DNA of 64,000 nucleotides from Phosphitispora fastidiosa (GTDB lineage: Bacteria; Bacillota; Thermincolia; Thermincolales; UBA2595): positions 62,001-126,000 of the forward strand of contig NZ_JAHHUL010000002.1 of NCBI RefSeq assembly GCF_019008365.1. Reading direction: 5' to 3'. Below the pieces are notes generated by a model. It was not told where the DNA came from. It worked only from the letters and a program-made list of their open reading frames with translations, and made no database searches. The translations under genes and the position numbers were made by a program. Below, one piece after another: positions 1-8,999 of the stretch; the stretch's first letter is position 1; each line of letters opens with the position of its first letter.

Positions 1-657
1 GATGTTGTATCTCAAAAAGCCCAGGCAGCCGCCCACCAGCGCCGCCCCAAATACGGCCACTCCCTGGAGTTCCAGCATAATTGCAGCCAGGATAAATGCC
101 AGTGTTGATATCGCCACCGAACCGGCAGCCAGTCCGTCAAGACCGTCTGTGATGTTGACCGCATTAACCGTCCCCGGAATCACTATCAGTGAGGTGAATA
201 TTATGTACAGAACCGGGCCAATATCAAACCGGTATCCCGAAAAAGGAATAACCAGCTCTGTCCCCCTGCCCAGGAAAAATACAGCCACCACCGACACGGT
301 AATGGCGACCCCCAGCTGTCCTAACAGCTTTTCACGGGCTCGCAGTCCCAGTGACCGCCTCAAGACCACCTTGATATAATCATCAATGAATCCAATAAGT
401 CCATAAGCCAGGGTAGCCCCCAGGACCAGGAAAACAGGTCCTGTTTTCGGTGCAAATACTAATGTCCCCGTTACCGCACCGGTTAAAAACAATACTCCAC
501 CCATGGTGGGTGTACCCGCCTTCTGCAGATGTCTCTTAGGACCGTCATCCCTTATATACTGCCCAAACTTCATCTTATACAGTACAGGTATCAAAAGCGG
601 TCCTGTCAGGAGACTGATTATCAAAGCCAAACCAAACCCGTAGATTATCTCTTCCAA
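1..657 (-). CDS. mraY: MraY, phospho-MurNAc-pentapeptide transferase (partial)
   Basis: Integral-membrane enzyme that transfers phospho-MurNAc-pentapeptide from UDP to undecaprenyl phosphate, giving lipid I. Only the N-terminal 219 codons are present; the gene runs off the left edge in frame (the family is usually about 320 residues). Visible are the first membrane helix and the conserved cytoplasmic-loop motif DDGPKRHLQKAGTPTMGG, and the last residues (GGCLGFLRYNI) match a later conserved region. I chose the TTG at 657 because GGGGGGAG lies six bases upstream; a TTG one codon earlier is too close to it. It follows murF by 22 bp and is the last visible gene of the dcw operon. Confidence 0.95.
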   Translation of the reverse strand, partial: MEEIIYGFGLALIISLLTGPLLIPVLYKMKFGQYIRDDGPKRHLQKAGTPTMGGVLFLTGAVTGTLVFAPKTGPVFLVLGATLAYGLIGFIDDYIKVVLRRSLGLRAREKLLGQLGVAITVSVVAVFFLGRGTELVIPFSGYRFDIGPVLYIIFTSLIVIPGTVNAVNITDGLDGLAAGSVAISTLAFILAAIMLELQGVAVFGAALVGGCLGFLRYNI

Positions 658-679
658 CAAATTCTCCCCCCGGAATGTA

Positions 680-2062
680 TTATGTCATCTGCAGGAGGTA
701 CTCCACTATACTCTCCATCTTAACTCCGCGCGAACCTTTAACCAGAACCACATCACCGGGCCGGACCACCTTCCCGAGAATTTCTGCGGTTTCTCCGGTA
801 GCATTAAAACTAATAATCTCCACAGGAGGATTTTCCGTCATAGTTGCCCCCAGCGCTATTTCCCGGGCCAGGCTGCCGACTGTAACCAGTACATCCACCT
901 GCCTGTCCGCAGCTGCTTCACCAACCTCCCGGTGTCCGTCAAAAGCCCTTGTCCCCAACTCATACATGTCTCCGAGGATGGCTATTTTTCTTTTCCCCCG
1001 GCCCACATCGGCTAGAATTTCCAGAGCTGCCTTAACAGACGCGGGATTGGCATTATAGGTGTCATCAATAACAGTAGCCCTTTTACCCTCTTTAATCCCC
1101 AGTCTCATGGATGTAAGCCTGGCATTCCCAAGTCCCTTCTTTATCTTCTCAAGAGAAACCCCGGCCTCCAGACCCACTCCTACAGCAGCCAAGGCATTAA
1201 GGACATTATGCCTGCCGGGAATAGGCAGGTTCAGATCGATTTTACCTTCTGAAGTCAGGGCTGTAAAGCTTATGCTTCTGCCTTCCGGACTTCGGATGTC
1301 CTGTGCCGTAAGCTGCACATCTCCACCTGTGCCATAAAACACCACCCGGCCCCGGCATCTCGCTGCCTGACCGCGGACCATACAGTCATCCCCATTGAGT
1401 ATGGCAAACCCCTCAGGATCAATGTGGTCAAGGATCTCACCCTTAGCCCTGGCTATATTGGCAAGCGAACCGAGCCTTTCCAGGTGCGTTTCCCCTATAT
1501 TTGTAATTACTGCACCATCAGGTTTAGCAATTCCGGCCAGGAGGTCAATTTCCCGGAGTCCCCTCATGCCCATCTCCAAAACAACAGCGCCAAAACTGTT
1601 ATCCAGTTTAAGCAGTGTCAGGGGCAGTCCAATATGGTTATTCAGGTTCCCGTCAGTCTTCAGGACGGCATACCTCTGTTCCAGGACAGCAGCGATCAGG
1701 TCCTTTGTGGTGGTTTTCCCGTTGCTTCCGGTAACCCCTATCACCAGACCGGCAAATTTACTCCTGTTGTGTGCCGCCAGGTCCTGCAGGGCCTTAAGAG
1801 TATCCGTGACCAGAATGACCGGTCCCGGCCAGGGTCCGGTATCAACCTCCCGGCTGACTATAACTCCGGCGGCTTTTTGGGATACTGCCCTGTCAATAAA
1901 ATCATGGGCATCAAAGCGATCTCCCACTAAAGCAATAAAGAGGTCTCCCTCATTAATCTGCCTGGTATCAGTGGACACCCGGTCAAAGAGCACACCGGGG
2001 TCACCCTGCAACATTTCCCCCGACACTGCCCCGGCAATTTCTTCCGCAGTGAATTCATACAT
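680..2062 (-). CDS. murF: MurF, UDP-MurNAc-tripeptide:D-Ala-D-Ala ligase
   Basis: Cytoplasmic Mur ligase that adds D-Ala-D-Ala to UDP-MurNAc-tripeptide using ATP. The 460-residue protein shows the N-terminal Mur fold, the P-loop GVTGSNGKTTTKDL, the central motif NIGETHLERLGS, and the C-terminal DDTYNANPAS segment typical of MurF. The reading frame is open upstream to 2119, but the start is set at ATG 2062: it opens MYEFTAEEIAG like other MurF proteins and has GGGAGATG upstream. The start overlaps the murE stop by 8 bp, which indicates translational coupling. Length is normal. Confidence 0.96.
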   Translation of the reverse strand: MYEFTAEEIAGAVSGEMLQGDPGVLFDRVSTDTRQINEGDLFIALVGDRFDAHDFIDRAVSQKAAGVIVSREVDTGPWPGPVILVTDTLKALQDLAAHNRSKFAGLVIGVTGSNGKTTTKDLIAAVLEQRYAVLKTDGNLNNHIGLPLTLLKLDNSFGAVVLEMGMRGLREIDLLAGIAKPDGAVITNIGETHLERLGSLANIARAKGEILDHIDPEGFAILNGDDCMVRGQAARCRGRVVFYGTGGDVQLTAQDIRSPEGRSISFTALTSEGKIDLNLPIPGRHNVLNALAAVGVGLEAGVSLEKIKKGLGNARLTSMRLGIKEGKRATVIDDTYNANPASVKAALEILADVGRGKRKIAILGDMYELGTRAFDGHREVGEAAADRQVDVLVTVGSLAREIALGATMTENPPVEIISFNATGETAEILGKVVRPGDVVLVKGSRGVKMESIVEYLLQMT

Positions 2063-3539
2063 CTTTTGGTAACATCTCCCTCGCAACTTCACGGTCATCA
2101 AAATGGTTAACCTTATCATTGACTATCTGGTATGTTTCATGGCCTTTCCCAGCAATAAGGATTACATCTCCCGCTTCAGCCATCTTTATCGCACTGCCGA
2201 TGGCCTCTCTGCGGTCAGGAATAATGGAGTATTTCGACCTGTCAGCCGCTCTCCTGACTCCCTCTTCTATCTGGGAGATGATAAAAAGCGGCTCTTCCGT
2301 CCTGGGGTTATCTGAGGTCAGGACGGAATAATCACTGAGCCGTGCCGATATTTCCCCCATCACCGGACGCTTTGTCCTATCCCGGTCACCTCCGCAGCCA
2401 AACACCGTAATCACCCGTCCTGCAGCGAACTCCCGGGCAGCCCTGATGATATTTTCCAGCCCGTCAGGAGTATGGGCATAGTCAACCAGTACGGTAAAGT
2501 CCTGCCCCTCGGAAACTTTTTCCATGCGCCCAGGAACACCTTTAACTGACTCCAAGGCAGCTTTTATCGAATTAATTGCGATACCCTGGCAAATTCCTAC
2601 TGACAGTGCAGCCAGAGAGTTATAAACATTAAACATTCCCGGCAGATGAATTTCCAGATACAGATCCCCTTTTGGGGTTGCCACATCAAATGCTGCCCTG
2701 TCTGCTCTCAAGTTAATATTAAATGCTTTGATATCACAGTCATTTTTGACCCCATAAGTCAACACCCTGCCTTTGGTGGCCTCTATAACGCTCCGGGCGC
2801 TGGAGTCATCTACATTTATAATACCATATTTGGGCGCTTGTTTCCCCACATTCCGGTCCAGTCCTGCGAACAGCTTTTTCTTGGCCTCCAGGTAGTTCTC
2901 CATATTCCCGTGAAAATCCAGGTGATCCTGAGTAATATTGGTGAAAACAGCATTATCAAATTCAACACCCTCTGTGCGGCCAAGTTCCAGGGCATGTGAT
3001 GATACTTCCATTACAGCATGGGTAACCCCGCTGTCAACCATCTCTTTCAAAAGCATCTGCAGGTCAAGGGATTCGGGTGTAGTATTGGTGACCGGAAGTA
3101 CCTTTTCACCTATCTTATTAATTATAGTCCCGATCAGACCAACCTTGTAGCCTTCTTCCTTAAATATCCGCTCTATCAGATATGTCGTGGTGGTTTTCCC
3201 ATTTGTTCCGGTCAGGCCAATCATAGTGAGTTTACGGGAAGGATGATCAGCCATGGCAGCACTCATTAATGCCAGTGCCTTTCGCGTATCCCGCACGATG
3301 ACGAGGGGTATCCCCCCGGGGACTTCCACAGGCCTTTGGGCTATGATTGCGGCAGCACCCTGCTCCAAGGCAGACGGGATATACTTGTGACCATCAGTTT
3401 TGAAGCCTTCCACACAGACAAACCCGCAGCCCGGTGTCACCTTCCTGGAGTCATAGCTGAGACCGGACAGGATTGTATCAAGGTTTCCCCTTGTTTCTGC
3501 AGCTTCCAGGCCAATTATTAAATCACGCAGACTTTTCAT
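2055..3539 (-). CDS. murE: MurE, UDP-MurNAc-dipeptide:meso-diaminopimelate ligase
   Basis: Cytoplasmic Mur ligase that adds the third stem-peptide residue. The 494-residue protein has the ATP-binding motif GLTGTNGKTTTTYL, the central Mur ligase domain (TNITQDHLDFHG) and near the C-terminus the motif SDNPRTEEP. DNPR at this place is the known signature of enzymes that select meso-diaminopimelate rather than lysine, so the peptidoglycan is predicted to be DAP-type (inference from the family). The ATG is preceded by GGAGG at five bases. A 156-bp gap separates it from the upstream PBP gene; the gap holds an imperfect hairpin at about 3613-3645. Confidence 0.96.
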   Translation of the reverse strand: MKSLRDLIIGLEAAETRGNLDTILSGLSYDSRKVTPGCGFVCVEGFKTDGHKYIPSALEQGAAAIIAQRPVEVPGGIPLVIVRDTRKALALMSAAMADHPSRKLTMIGLTGTNGKTTTTYLIERIFKEEGYKVGLIGTIINKIGEKVLPVTNTTPESLDLQMLLKEMVDSGVTHAVMEVSSHALELGRTEGVEFDNAVFTNITQDHLDFHGNMENYLEAKKKLFAGLDRNVGKQAPKYGIINVDDSSARSVIEATKGRVLTYGVKNDCDIKAFNINLRADRAAFDVATPKGDLYLEIHLPGMFNVYNSLAALSVGICQGIAINSIKAALESVKGVPGRMEKVSEGQDFTVLVDYAHTPDGLENIIRAAREFAAGRVITVFGCGGDRDRTKRPVMGEISARLSDYSVLTSDNPRTEEPLFIISQIEEGVRRAADRSKYSIIPDRREAIGSAIKMAEAGDVILIAGKGHETYQIVNDKVNHFDDREVAREMLPKDV

Positions 3540-3695
3540 GGCAACCTCCGACCTAATATGATGTATTAATTATTATTGGCAGCAAAACACCAATTTATCC
3601 ATAAATATGCAGCGGGATCGGATGTATCCAAACATCTAATCCCGTCTACAAATCAAAACCTGTCCCAAGTTCAACTGTCGGGCGGAAACAAACTT

Positions 3696-5825
3696 TTACG
3701 GGGATGGTTCCCATACCGGCGGGGAGAAAACCACCGTAACTTCTTCCCCTGACTTCAGCTTGGTTCCCGGTGGCAGCTTCTGTTCCACTACAATCCCTGT
3801 TCCCTCCGGGTTTAACTGCAGACCCAGACTTCCCAGAAGCTGGCCCGCTTCCCTCATGGTCATCCCGGTTAAGTCAGGTACAGTGCGTTCCTGACCTTCA
3901 GGGATGTTCCCCCCGCGCTGCCCCAGATAAATAATCACCTCTGACCCTGCCGGAATCTTGGCTCCGGCTTTGGGCTGCTGATTATTAATCCACGAACCTT
4001 CACCCTCTATCCTGGCCTTTAGTCCAGCTTCCCGCAGGATAATCTGGGCATCCTCAAGGGCTGTGTTGACAACATCAGGAACCAGTACCTGAGCCTGTTC
4101 CTCCCTGTTTTCAATTTCTTCCTCACTGAGTTCAGGAGTTACATTGAGATAACGCAGGGTGTCTTTAGAAATATTTTTAAATACCGGCGCTGCCAGCTGC
4201 CCACCGTAGTGCATACCAGGCTTTGGTTCATCGATGACAACCAGCAGGGCAATCTTGGGGTCATCAGCCGGAGCAAATCCGGCGAATGAGGCCACATACT
4301 TGCCCTGGATATATCCGCCGGGGCCTGCCTTCTGCGCCGTCCCCGTCTTCCCGGCCACCCGGTAGCCTTCAAGATAGGCATTTTTTCCCGTACCTGAATT
4401 CACTACCTTCTCCAGTATTAGTGAGAGCTGTCTTGAGGTATCTTTGGATACCACTTGTCTGACAGGCTCAGGTGTATATTCCTTAACCAACTTCCCCTTA
4501 CTGTCAGTTATTTTTTCGATTATCCTGGGTTTCATCAGCACACCGTCATTAGCTACTGCTGACATTGCCGTGATAAGCTGGAGCGGAGTTACGGATATGG
4601 ACTGACCCATTGCAATCGTGGCAATATTGACCGGTATGATATCCTTCTCCGGAATCATAATCCCTTTTCCTTCACCACTGAGGTTAATTCCGGTCTTCTG
4701 TCCGAAGCCAAAGGCGTTAATATAGCGGTAAAACCTTTCCCCGCCAAGTTTCAGCCCCACTTCCACAAAACCGGTGTTACACGAATTCATGACCACTTCC
4801 TCAAACGACTGGGCTCCATGTGCCTGGGGGTATTTCCAGCACTTTATCCGGCGGTCACCTACAGTTGCATACCCGGGATCGTAGAACCGGTCATCAGGCT
4901 TTACAGTACCTTCCTCAAGGGCAGCGGCAGAAGTGATGATCTTAAAGGTGGAACCAGGTTCATAATTAAGCTGAATAGCCATATTTCTTCGATTCTGCTC
5001 AGGGTATTTGCCATAATCTGCGGGGTCAAAATCAGGTCTTGAACCCATACCGAGGATAGCGCCGGTCTCTGGATCCATCACAATGATAACAGCGCTTTTC
5101 GGTTCGTACTGGGTCACAATGTTATCCAGTTCCCGTTCTACAAAATACTGTATAGTTTCATCCAGGGTGAGCCAGACATTATTCCCCGGGTCGGGAGGAA
5201 TCCGCTCATGCAGGGCCTGGGGAATCTGCCTGCCCCTGGCATCCTTCTCAATGACAATGCGGCCCGGTGTACCTGACAGGTACTCATCCATCTTGACTTC
5301 CAGTCCGTCAAGCCCTTTGTTTTCATAACCCACAAATCCAAGGATATGAGAAGCGAGTTTTCCTTTGCTGTAAGAGCGCTTGCTTTCCTCGATGATATCG
5401 ATTCCAGGCAGGTCCAGTTCTTTAAGTTCCTGGGTTATTTCCGGATCAACCCTTCTTTTAATATATTCAAAATTGGTATTATTGGTAATCCTTTTATACA
5501 CCGTTTCATATTCCATACCAAGAACTCGGGCAACCTCCCGCGCTGTTTTCTCCGGATCACCGTCTTTTACCAGCGGCGGGAAGGCACAAACAGAATCGGA
5601 GCTGATGCTAACCACCAGCTCTTCACCATTTCTGTCATATATAGCCCCCCGCTCAGCCGGGATGGGTATGTCATCCATCCGGTTCAGCTTGGCTTTTTCC
5701 TTAAGTTCCTCGCCACGGACGAACTGTATCCACGCCAGTCTTCCGACTAATAAACAAAGAACAACACCAACAACTATAAAAAGTCTGGTAACTCGTTTCC
5801 TGATAATTATGCTTGTGGCCTGCAC
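3696..5825 (-). CDS. Class B penicillin-binding protein with two PASTA domains (FtsI/PBP2B or SpoVD type)
   Basis: Septal or spore-cortex peptidoglycan transpeptidase: one N-terminal membrane helix (about residues 15-36), a PBP dimerisation domain, then the transpeptidase domain. All three active-site motifs are present: SxxK in EPGSTFKII (near residue 293), SxN in MNSCNTGF (near 348) and KTG in VAGKTGTAQKAG. The C-terminus carries two PASTA repeats (from VLVPDVVNTALEDAQ and from RTVPDLTGMTMREAG). Two PASTA domains resemble B. subtilis PBP2B; the dcw location fits either PBP2B or SpoVD, and there is only one such gene here. The frame is open to TTG 5834, but GTG 5825 has GAGGGG at a proper nine-base distance. 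Confidence 0.93.
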   Translation of the reverse strand: MQATSIIIRKRVTRLFIVVGVVLCLLVGRLAWIQFVRGEELKEKAKLNRMDDIPIPAERGAIYDRNGEELVVSISSDSVCAFPPLVKDGDPEKTAREVARVLGMEYETVYKRITNNTNFEYIKRRVDPEITQELKELDLPGIDIIEESKRSYSKGKLASHILGFVGYENKGLDGLEVKMDEYLSGTPGRIVIEKDARGRQIPQALHERIPPDPGNNVWLTLDETIQYFVERELDNIVTQYEPKSAVIIVMDPETGAILGMGSRPDFDPADYGKYPEQNRRNMAIQLNYEPGSTFKIITSAAALEEGTVKPDDRFYDPGYATVGDRRIKCWKYPQAHGAQSFEEVVMNSCNTGFVEVGLKLGGERFYRYINAFGFGQKTGINLSGEGKGIMIPEKDIIPVNIATIAMGQSISVTPLQLITAMSAVANDGVLMKPRIIEKITDSKGKLVKEYTPEPVRQVVSKDTSRQLSLILEKVVNSGTGKNAYLEGYRVAGKTGTAQKAGPGGYIQGKYVASFAGFAPADDPKIALLVVIDEPKPGMHYGGQLAAPVFKNISKDTLRYLNVTPELSEEEIENREEQAQVLVPDVVNTALEDAQIILREAGLKARIEGEGSWINNQQPKAGAKIPAGSEVIIYLGQRGGNIPEGQERTVPDLTGMTMREAGQLLGSLGLQLNPEGTGIVVEQKLPPGTKLKSGEEVTVVFSPPVWEPSP

Positions 5826-5883
5826 TGAAGTCAACCCCTCTGTTTTCTATTGGTTGCTTCAACTCCGCCCGGTTAAACCCCGG

Positions 5884-6375
5884 TCATCCGTTGATGAGAC
5901 TGGCCAGGGCTTGAACCAGAGAATTTCTTTTCTGCTGTTCTTCCACCGGTTCTTCCGGAATCTCAGCAGCAGAAGCAATCCCTATCGCGCCCTTCGAGCC
6001 GACGTTAGAATATTCGACGGGGACAAATTCAACTCCTTCTGCCAGCTCTGGTTTTTCCATACCCAGCCGGACAGTCGCCATATACTCTATGTTTTCCAGG
6101 GATTTCATTTCATCAATTTTACGCTGCAGAATCTGGTTTTGGGTGTCCAGTTCCTGAAGCTGACTTCTCAGAGCTATAATATCGTAGCCTGCCGAAGCGA
6201 TCTCCGCGTTCCGGGAAACAAGCAAAAATGCCAGGCAAAGGGTGATTACTGCGATAACGCAGTAAACAAACTTTGTTTTTGCCCTTACCCTGCGGACCTT
6301 CCTGACCATGGTCCGGTTATTGTGCTGTTCCAGTGGAAGGTTACGGTAGTCAAAGCTTTCTTTCGCTACTAACAA
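5884..6375 (-). CDS. ftsL: FtsL-like cell-division protein
   Basis: Small bitopic division protein of 163 residues. It has a basic cytoplasmic N-terminus, one membrane helix (about residues 36-54) and a following coiled coil with a leucine pattern (IIALRSQLQELDTQNQILQR), the usual FtsL/DivIC architecture. Assignment rests on this topology and on its place between rsmH and the PBP gene, where FtsL sits in almost all Firmicutes. It starts with TTG two bases after the rsmH stop, with GGGGAGG inside the end of rsmH. The C-terminal 50 residues are acidic and look disordered. Confidence 0.85.
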   Translation of the reverse strand: MLVAKESFDYRNLPLEQHNNRTMVRKVRRVRAKTKFVYCVIAVITLCLAFLLVSRNAEIASAGYDIIALRSQLQELDTQNQILQRKIDEMKSLENIEYMATVRLGMEKPELAEGVEFVPVEYSNVGSKGAIGIASAAEIPEEPVEEQQKRNSLVQALASLING

Positions 6376-6377
6376 AC

Positions 6378-7340
6378 TTATTCATCCTCCCCGTTGTTTA
6401 GAACTCGGCGCTTTTCAGCTGCTCTGAGTTTGGAGCTTCGGGCACGCGGGTTGGCTTTAAGCTCTTCCTGAGTAGGCAATACAGGCTTTCCGGTAAGGAC
6501 TTTAACCTGCTGTTTTTTGTTGCACATGCAGACAGGTAACCCCGGAGGACAGACACAGGTTTTTGCCATTTCCCGGAAAACCTCTTTGGCAATTCTGTCC
6601 TCAAGAGAATGAAATGATATCACACAAACCCGGCCACCGGGTCTGAGGATATCGACAGCCTCATATAGAGCCTTCTTGAACCTATTCAGTTCATCATTAA
6701 CAGCAATCCTTAATGCCTGGAAAGTTCGTTTTGCCGGATGTGGGCCTTCCCTTCTGGCACCAGCCGGGACAGCCTTTTTGATAATCTCTACAAGCTCCCC
6801 CGTTGTATGTATGGGACGTTTCGCCCGGTGGTCAACAATAAACCGGGCAATCCTTCTGGCCCAATTCTCTTCCCCATAGTCTCTAATGATCCCAGTCAAC
6901 TCGTCTTCAGTCTTTTCATTGACAATTTGCTCTGCTGTCAACAAATCTCCGGGGTTCATCCGCATGTCCAGGGGCGCATCCTGCATATAGCTAAAGCCGC
7001 GCTCTCCCTCATCAAGCTGGTGTGATGACACTCCAAGGTCAAAAAGGACCCCATCTGCTTCACCCAGGTTCAGTTCTGCGAAAATTTCTTTTAACCGGTA
7101 ATAATTACTGTGAACATAAACAATACTGCTGCCAAAACTCTCAAGCCTTTTACGTGCAGCTTCCAATGCATTGGGGTCCTGATCAATGCCAATGACCCGG
7201 CCACCGGGTTGGATTTTTTTTATTATCTCTGTGGTATGCCCGCCTCCACCCAGTGTGCAATCTACATATGTTCCACCCTGCCTAAGATTCAGATACGTCA
7301 TAACTTCGTCCAACATTACCGGAACATGGTGGAAATTCAT
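6378..7340 (-). CDS. rsmH: RsmH, 16S rRNA (cytosine-1402-N4)-methyltransferase
   Basis: SAM-dependent methyltransferase (formerly MraW) modifying 16S rRNA C1402 in the decoding region. The 320-residue protein begins HHVPVMLDEVMTYL and has the SAM-binding motif DCTLGGGGHT, then IGIDQDPNAL, FDLGVSSHQLDEGERGFS, and the C-terminal RPGGRVCVISFHSLEDR, all hallmark RsmH segments. Length is normal. A cysteine-rich patch (CVCPPGLPVCMCNKK) near the C-terminus is common in clostridial members. It follows mraZ by 39 bp in the dcw operon. Confidence 0.97.
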   Translation of the reverse strand: MNFHHVPVMLDEVMTYLNLRQGGTYVDCTLGGGGHTTEIIKKIQPGGRVIGIDQDPNALEAARKRLESFGSSIVYVHSNYYRLKEIFAELNLGEADGVLFDLGVSSHQLDEGERGFSYMQDAPLDMRMNPGDLLTAEQIVNEKTEDELTGIIRDYGEENWARRIARFIVDHRAKRPIHTTGELVEIIKKAVPAGARREGPHPAKRTFQALRIAVNDELNRFKKALYEAVDILRPGGRVCVISFHSLEDRIAKEVFREMAKTCVCPPGLPVCMCNKKQQVKVLTGKPVLPTQEELKANPRARSSKLRAAEKRRVLNNGEDE

Positions 7341-7379
7341 CCCGCCTTCACCTTCTAAACATTTTTACATTCTCTCTAC

Positions 7380-7817
7380 TTAAATACCGAGGTCAAACTC
7401 AACAATTTTCTCTGCAATTTCCTCATAAGTTGGTTCAGCTTCACTGCTGTATTTATTCCAGTTTTCCCTGCTCCAAATCTCGACTTTAGTGGATACTCCC
7501 AATACCACCGCATCCTTTTCCAAGGCAGCGTGTTCCCTGAGATTTGCTGGGAGTAATATCCTGCCCTGTTTGTCCAGTTCACATTCAGTGGCTCCTGAAA
7601 AAAACAGTCTGGCAAAGGCCCTGGCATCCTTACTGGTTGATGGAATCGTTTTGAATTTTTGTTCTATCTGCTGCCAGGCTTCCATAGGGTAAACAAACAG
7701 GCAGTTATCCAGGCCTTTTGTAGCAATAAACTTTTCGCCAAGCCCCTCCCTGAACTTCTGGGGGATAATCAGCCTCCCCTTTGGATCTACGGTATGTTGA
7801 TACTCCCCCACAAACAT
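7380..7817 (-). CDS. mraZ: MraZ, dcw-cluster transcriptional regulator
   Basis: DNA-binding protein of the AbrB-like MraZ family, 145 residues, with two tandem MraZ domains each containing the family's D-K-G-R motif ([15 protein letters not shown] near residue 11 and [15 protein letters not shown] near residue 84). The frame is open to 7880, but ATG 7817 gives the standard [11 protein letters not shown] start with AGGTGA eight bases upstream; the longer form would also translate through the operator. The protein binds repeats in its own promoter and controls the dcw operon in several bacteria; matching repeats lie just upstream. Confidence 0.96.
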   Translation of the reverse strand: MFVGEYQHTVDPKGRLIIPQKFREGLGEKFIATKGLDNCLFVYPMEAWQQIEQKFKTIPSTSKDARAFARLFFSGATECELDKQGRILLPANLREHAALEKDAVVLGVSTKVEIWSRENWNKYSSEAEPTYEEIAEKIVEFDLGI

Positions 7818-7853
7818 CGGCCTGTTCACCTGCCTCCACATAAGCGGGCTTCC

Positions 7854-7883
7854 GGAACACTTCCCCCCACTTATCCCCACTTT
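7854..7883 (-). promoter_or_regulatory. MraZ box: three 10-bp repeats
   Basis: Read on the minus strand there are three tandem 10-mers with period exactly 10: AAAGTGGGGA, TAAGTGGGGG and GAAGTGTTCC. They match the AAAGTG-N4 repeats reported as MraZ binding sites in other bacteria, and they end 36 bp before the mraZ ATG. Autoregulation of the dcw operon is inferred from the family. Confidence 0.8.
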
Positions 7884-8001
7884 ATACCACTGTTATTCTT
7901 CATAATCGATAAAACTCCTCCTAAACTTTAGGGTTTTTTGAAAAATAATTTTCAATGAATATCCCCGTTTTTCTTGGTTTTATTGACAAAAGCTCATCAA
8001 C

Positions 8002-8060
8002 GCACAATATGTTGTGCTCCGGCTTAGCAGCAACCTCTATTGGTTGTGTTTTTGTTTTTA
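8002..8060 (+). terminator. Hairpin followed by intrinsic-terminator-like hairpin
   Basis: A perfect inverted repeat, GCACAA-TATG-TTGTGC (8002-8017), is followed at 8031-8046 by CAACC-TCTATT-GGTTG and a T-rich run. On the plus strand this looks like an intrinsic terminator, although no plus-strand gene ends here. A TTGACA hexamer lies at 7983. Possibly a short RNA upstream of and divergent from mraZ. Confidence 0.4.
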
Positions 8061-8115
8061 TAAGAAAAAATTAAAATAGACGTTTCCCCCGTTATTGCGA
8101 TTGTGGCAAAAGCGC

Positions 8116-8144
8116 TTGACAATGTGCCTGTAATGTTATATATT
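8116..8144 (+). promoter_or_regulatory. Sigma-A-type promoter of the DUF3796/XRE operon
   Basis: TTGACA (8116-8121), a 17-base spacer and TATATT (8139-8144). The first of two palindromic sites overlaps the -10 hexamer, so repressor binding there would block RNA polymerase. Confidence 0.8.
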
Positions 8145-8171
8145 TATAACATAAAGTTATTTATTTATAAC
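8135..8171 (+). promoter_or_regulatory. Two 16-bp palindromic operators
   Basis: GTTATATATTTATAAC (8135-8150) and GTTATTTATTTATAAC (8156-8171) are near-identical dyads whose centres are 21 bp apart, two helical turns. One covers the -10 and the other lies in the transcript start region before the ribosome site GGAGGG. The probable ligand is the XRE regulator encoded two genes downstream (inference). Confidence 0.7.
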
Positions 8172-8186
8172 ATTGGAGGGAGCTAT

Positions 8187-8524
8187 ATGAAAACCAGTTG
8201 GCTTAAGTATTTAGGTTTTTTAGGATTGATAGGTTTATTGAGTCTGGTTACGGGTAATTGGGGACTGATTGGATTCTTCGGCTTTTTTAGTTTTTTTGGA
8301 TTTGGGAAATATCTTAATGACGAACGATTTGAAACCAATGTAAATAAGGCAGCAAAGAACTGCTTTATATCCTCATTAATTGTTTATGCTGTAGCCAATA
8401 TAGTATTTGCTTTTATGCCAGACTTTAAGGTTTATGCTTTTGCATTCGCACTGAACTTTTTGCTTATAATACTGGTGTTTGTAATATCCTTAAGAGTCTA
8501 TGAGGGACAGGTGATCAATGATTA

Positions 8525-8525
<1 letters not shown>
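8187..8525 (+). CDS. Small multi-pass membrane protein, DUF3796-like
   Basis: A 112-residue hydrophobic protein with about four membrane segments: two in the [20 protein letters not shown] region, then [11 protein letters not shown] and [13 protein letters not shown]. Glycine/phenylalanine-rich repeats ([12 protein letters not shown]) and pairing with a small XRE regulator are typical of DUF3796 proteins; their function is not known. An in-frame GTG at 8103 precedes the promoter, so I chose ATG 8187, which has GGAGGG six bases upstream. Its stop overlaps the next start (TAATG). Confidence 0.75.
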
Positions 8526-8728
<203 letters not shown>

Positions 8729-8801
8729 CACCCCCATTTTGCGGAGTTGATATCAGCAGCTATGAGTCAGCCTACCCCAGTATCTGATAAGATTAAAAAA
8801 A

Positions 8802-8848
8802 CCCTCTACGTAGCTAAGATAGCTTAAGTAGAGGGCTGCATTATTTTT
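8802..8848 (+). terminator. Intrinsic terminator of the XRE operon
   Basis: CCCTCTAC (8802-8809) pairs with GTAGAGGG (8828-8835), with further pairing inside, followed by a T-rich stretch. It lies 74 bp after the XRE stop. Confidence 0.8.
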
Positions 8849-8870
8849 GAATGTTACAAAGTATTATTAA

Positions 8871-8920
8871 GACAGGGGTGGATGTGTTCCGGAAGGCGGT
8901 GTCTGTCGTCCGTCCGGCCC
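8871..8920. repeat. Truncated left arm of a long-hairpin repeat
   Basis: These 50 bases match the left half of the complete element at 55122-55239 with only a few differences; shared segments include GATGTGTTCCGGA and GTCTGTCGTCCGTCCGGCCC. The right half is missing: the similarity stops at the GGCCC and unrelated sequence follows. Confidence 0.75.
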
Positions 8921-8999
8921 ACCTTGCAGTTCTCAACGGTTTCTATTACCCCGTTCATTACTTAATGGGGTTGCCGCTGTAATTGACCATAAATATAAG

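Noticed and set aside
5380-6372. A 330-codon plus-strand frame
   Set aside because: Lies antisense to the PBP and ftsL genes, with no family features or ribosome site.
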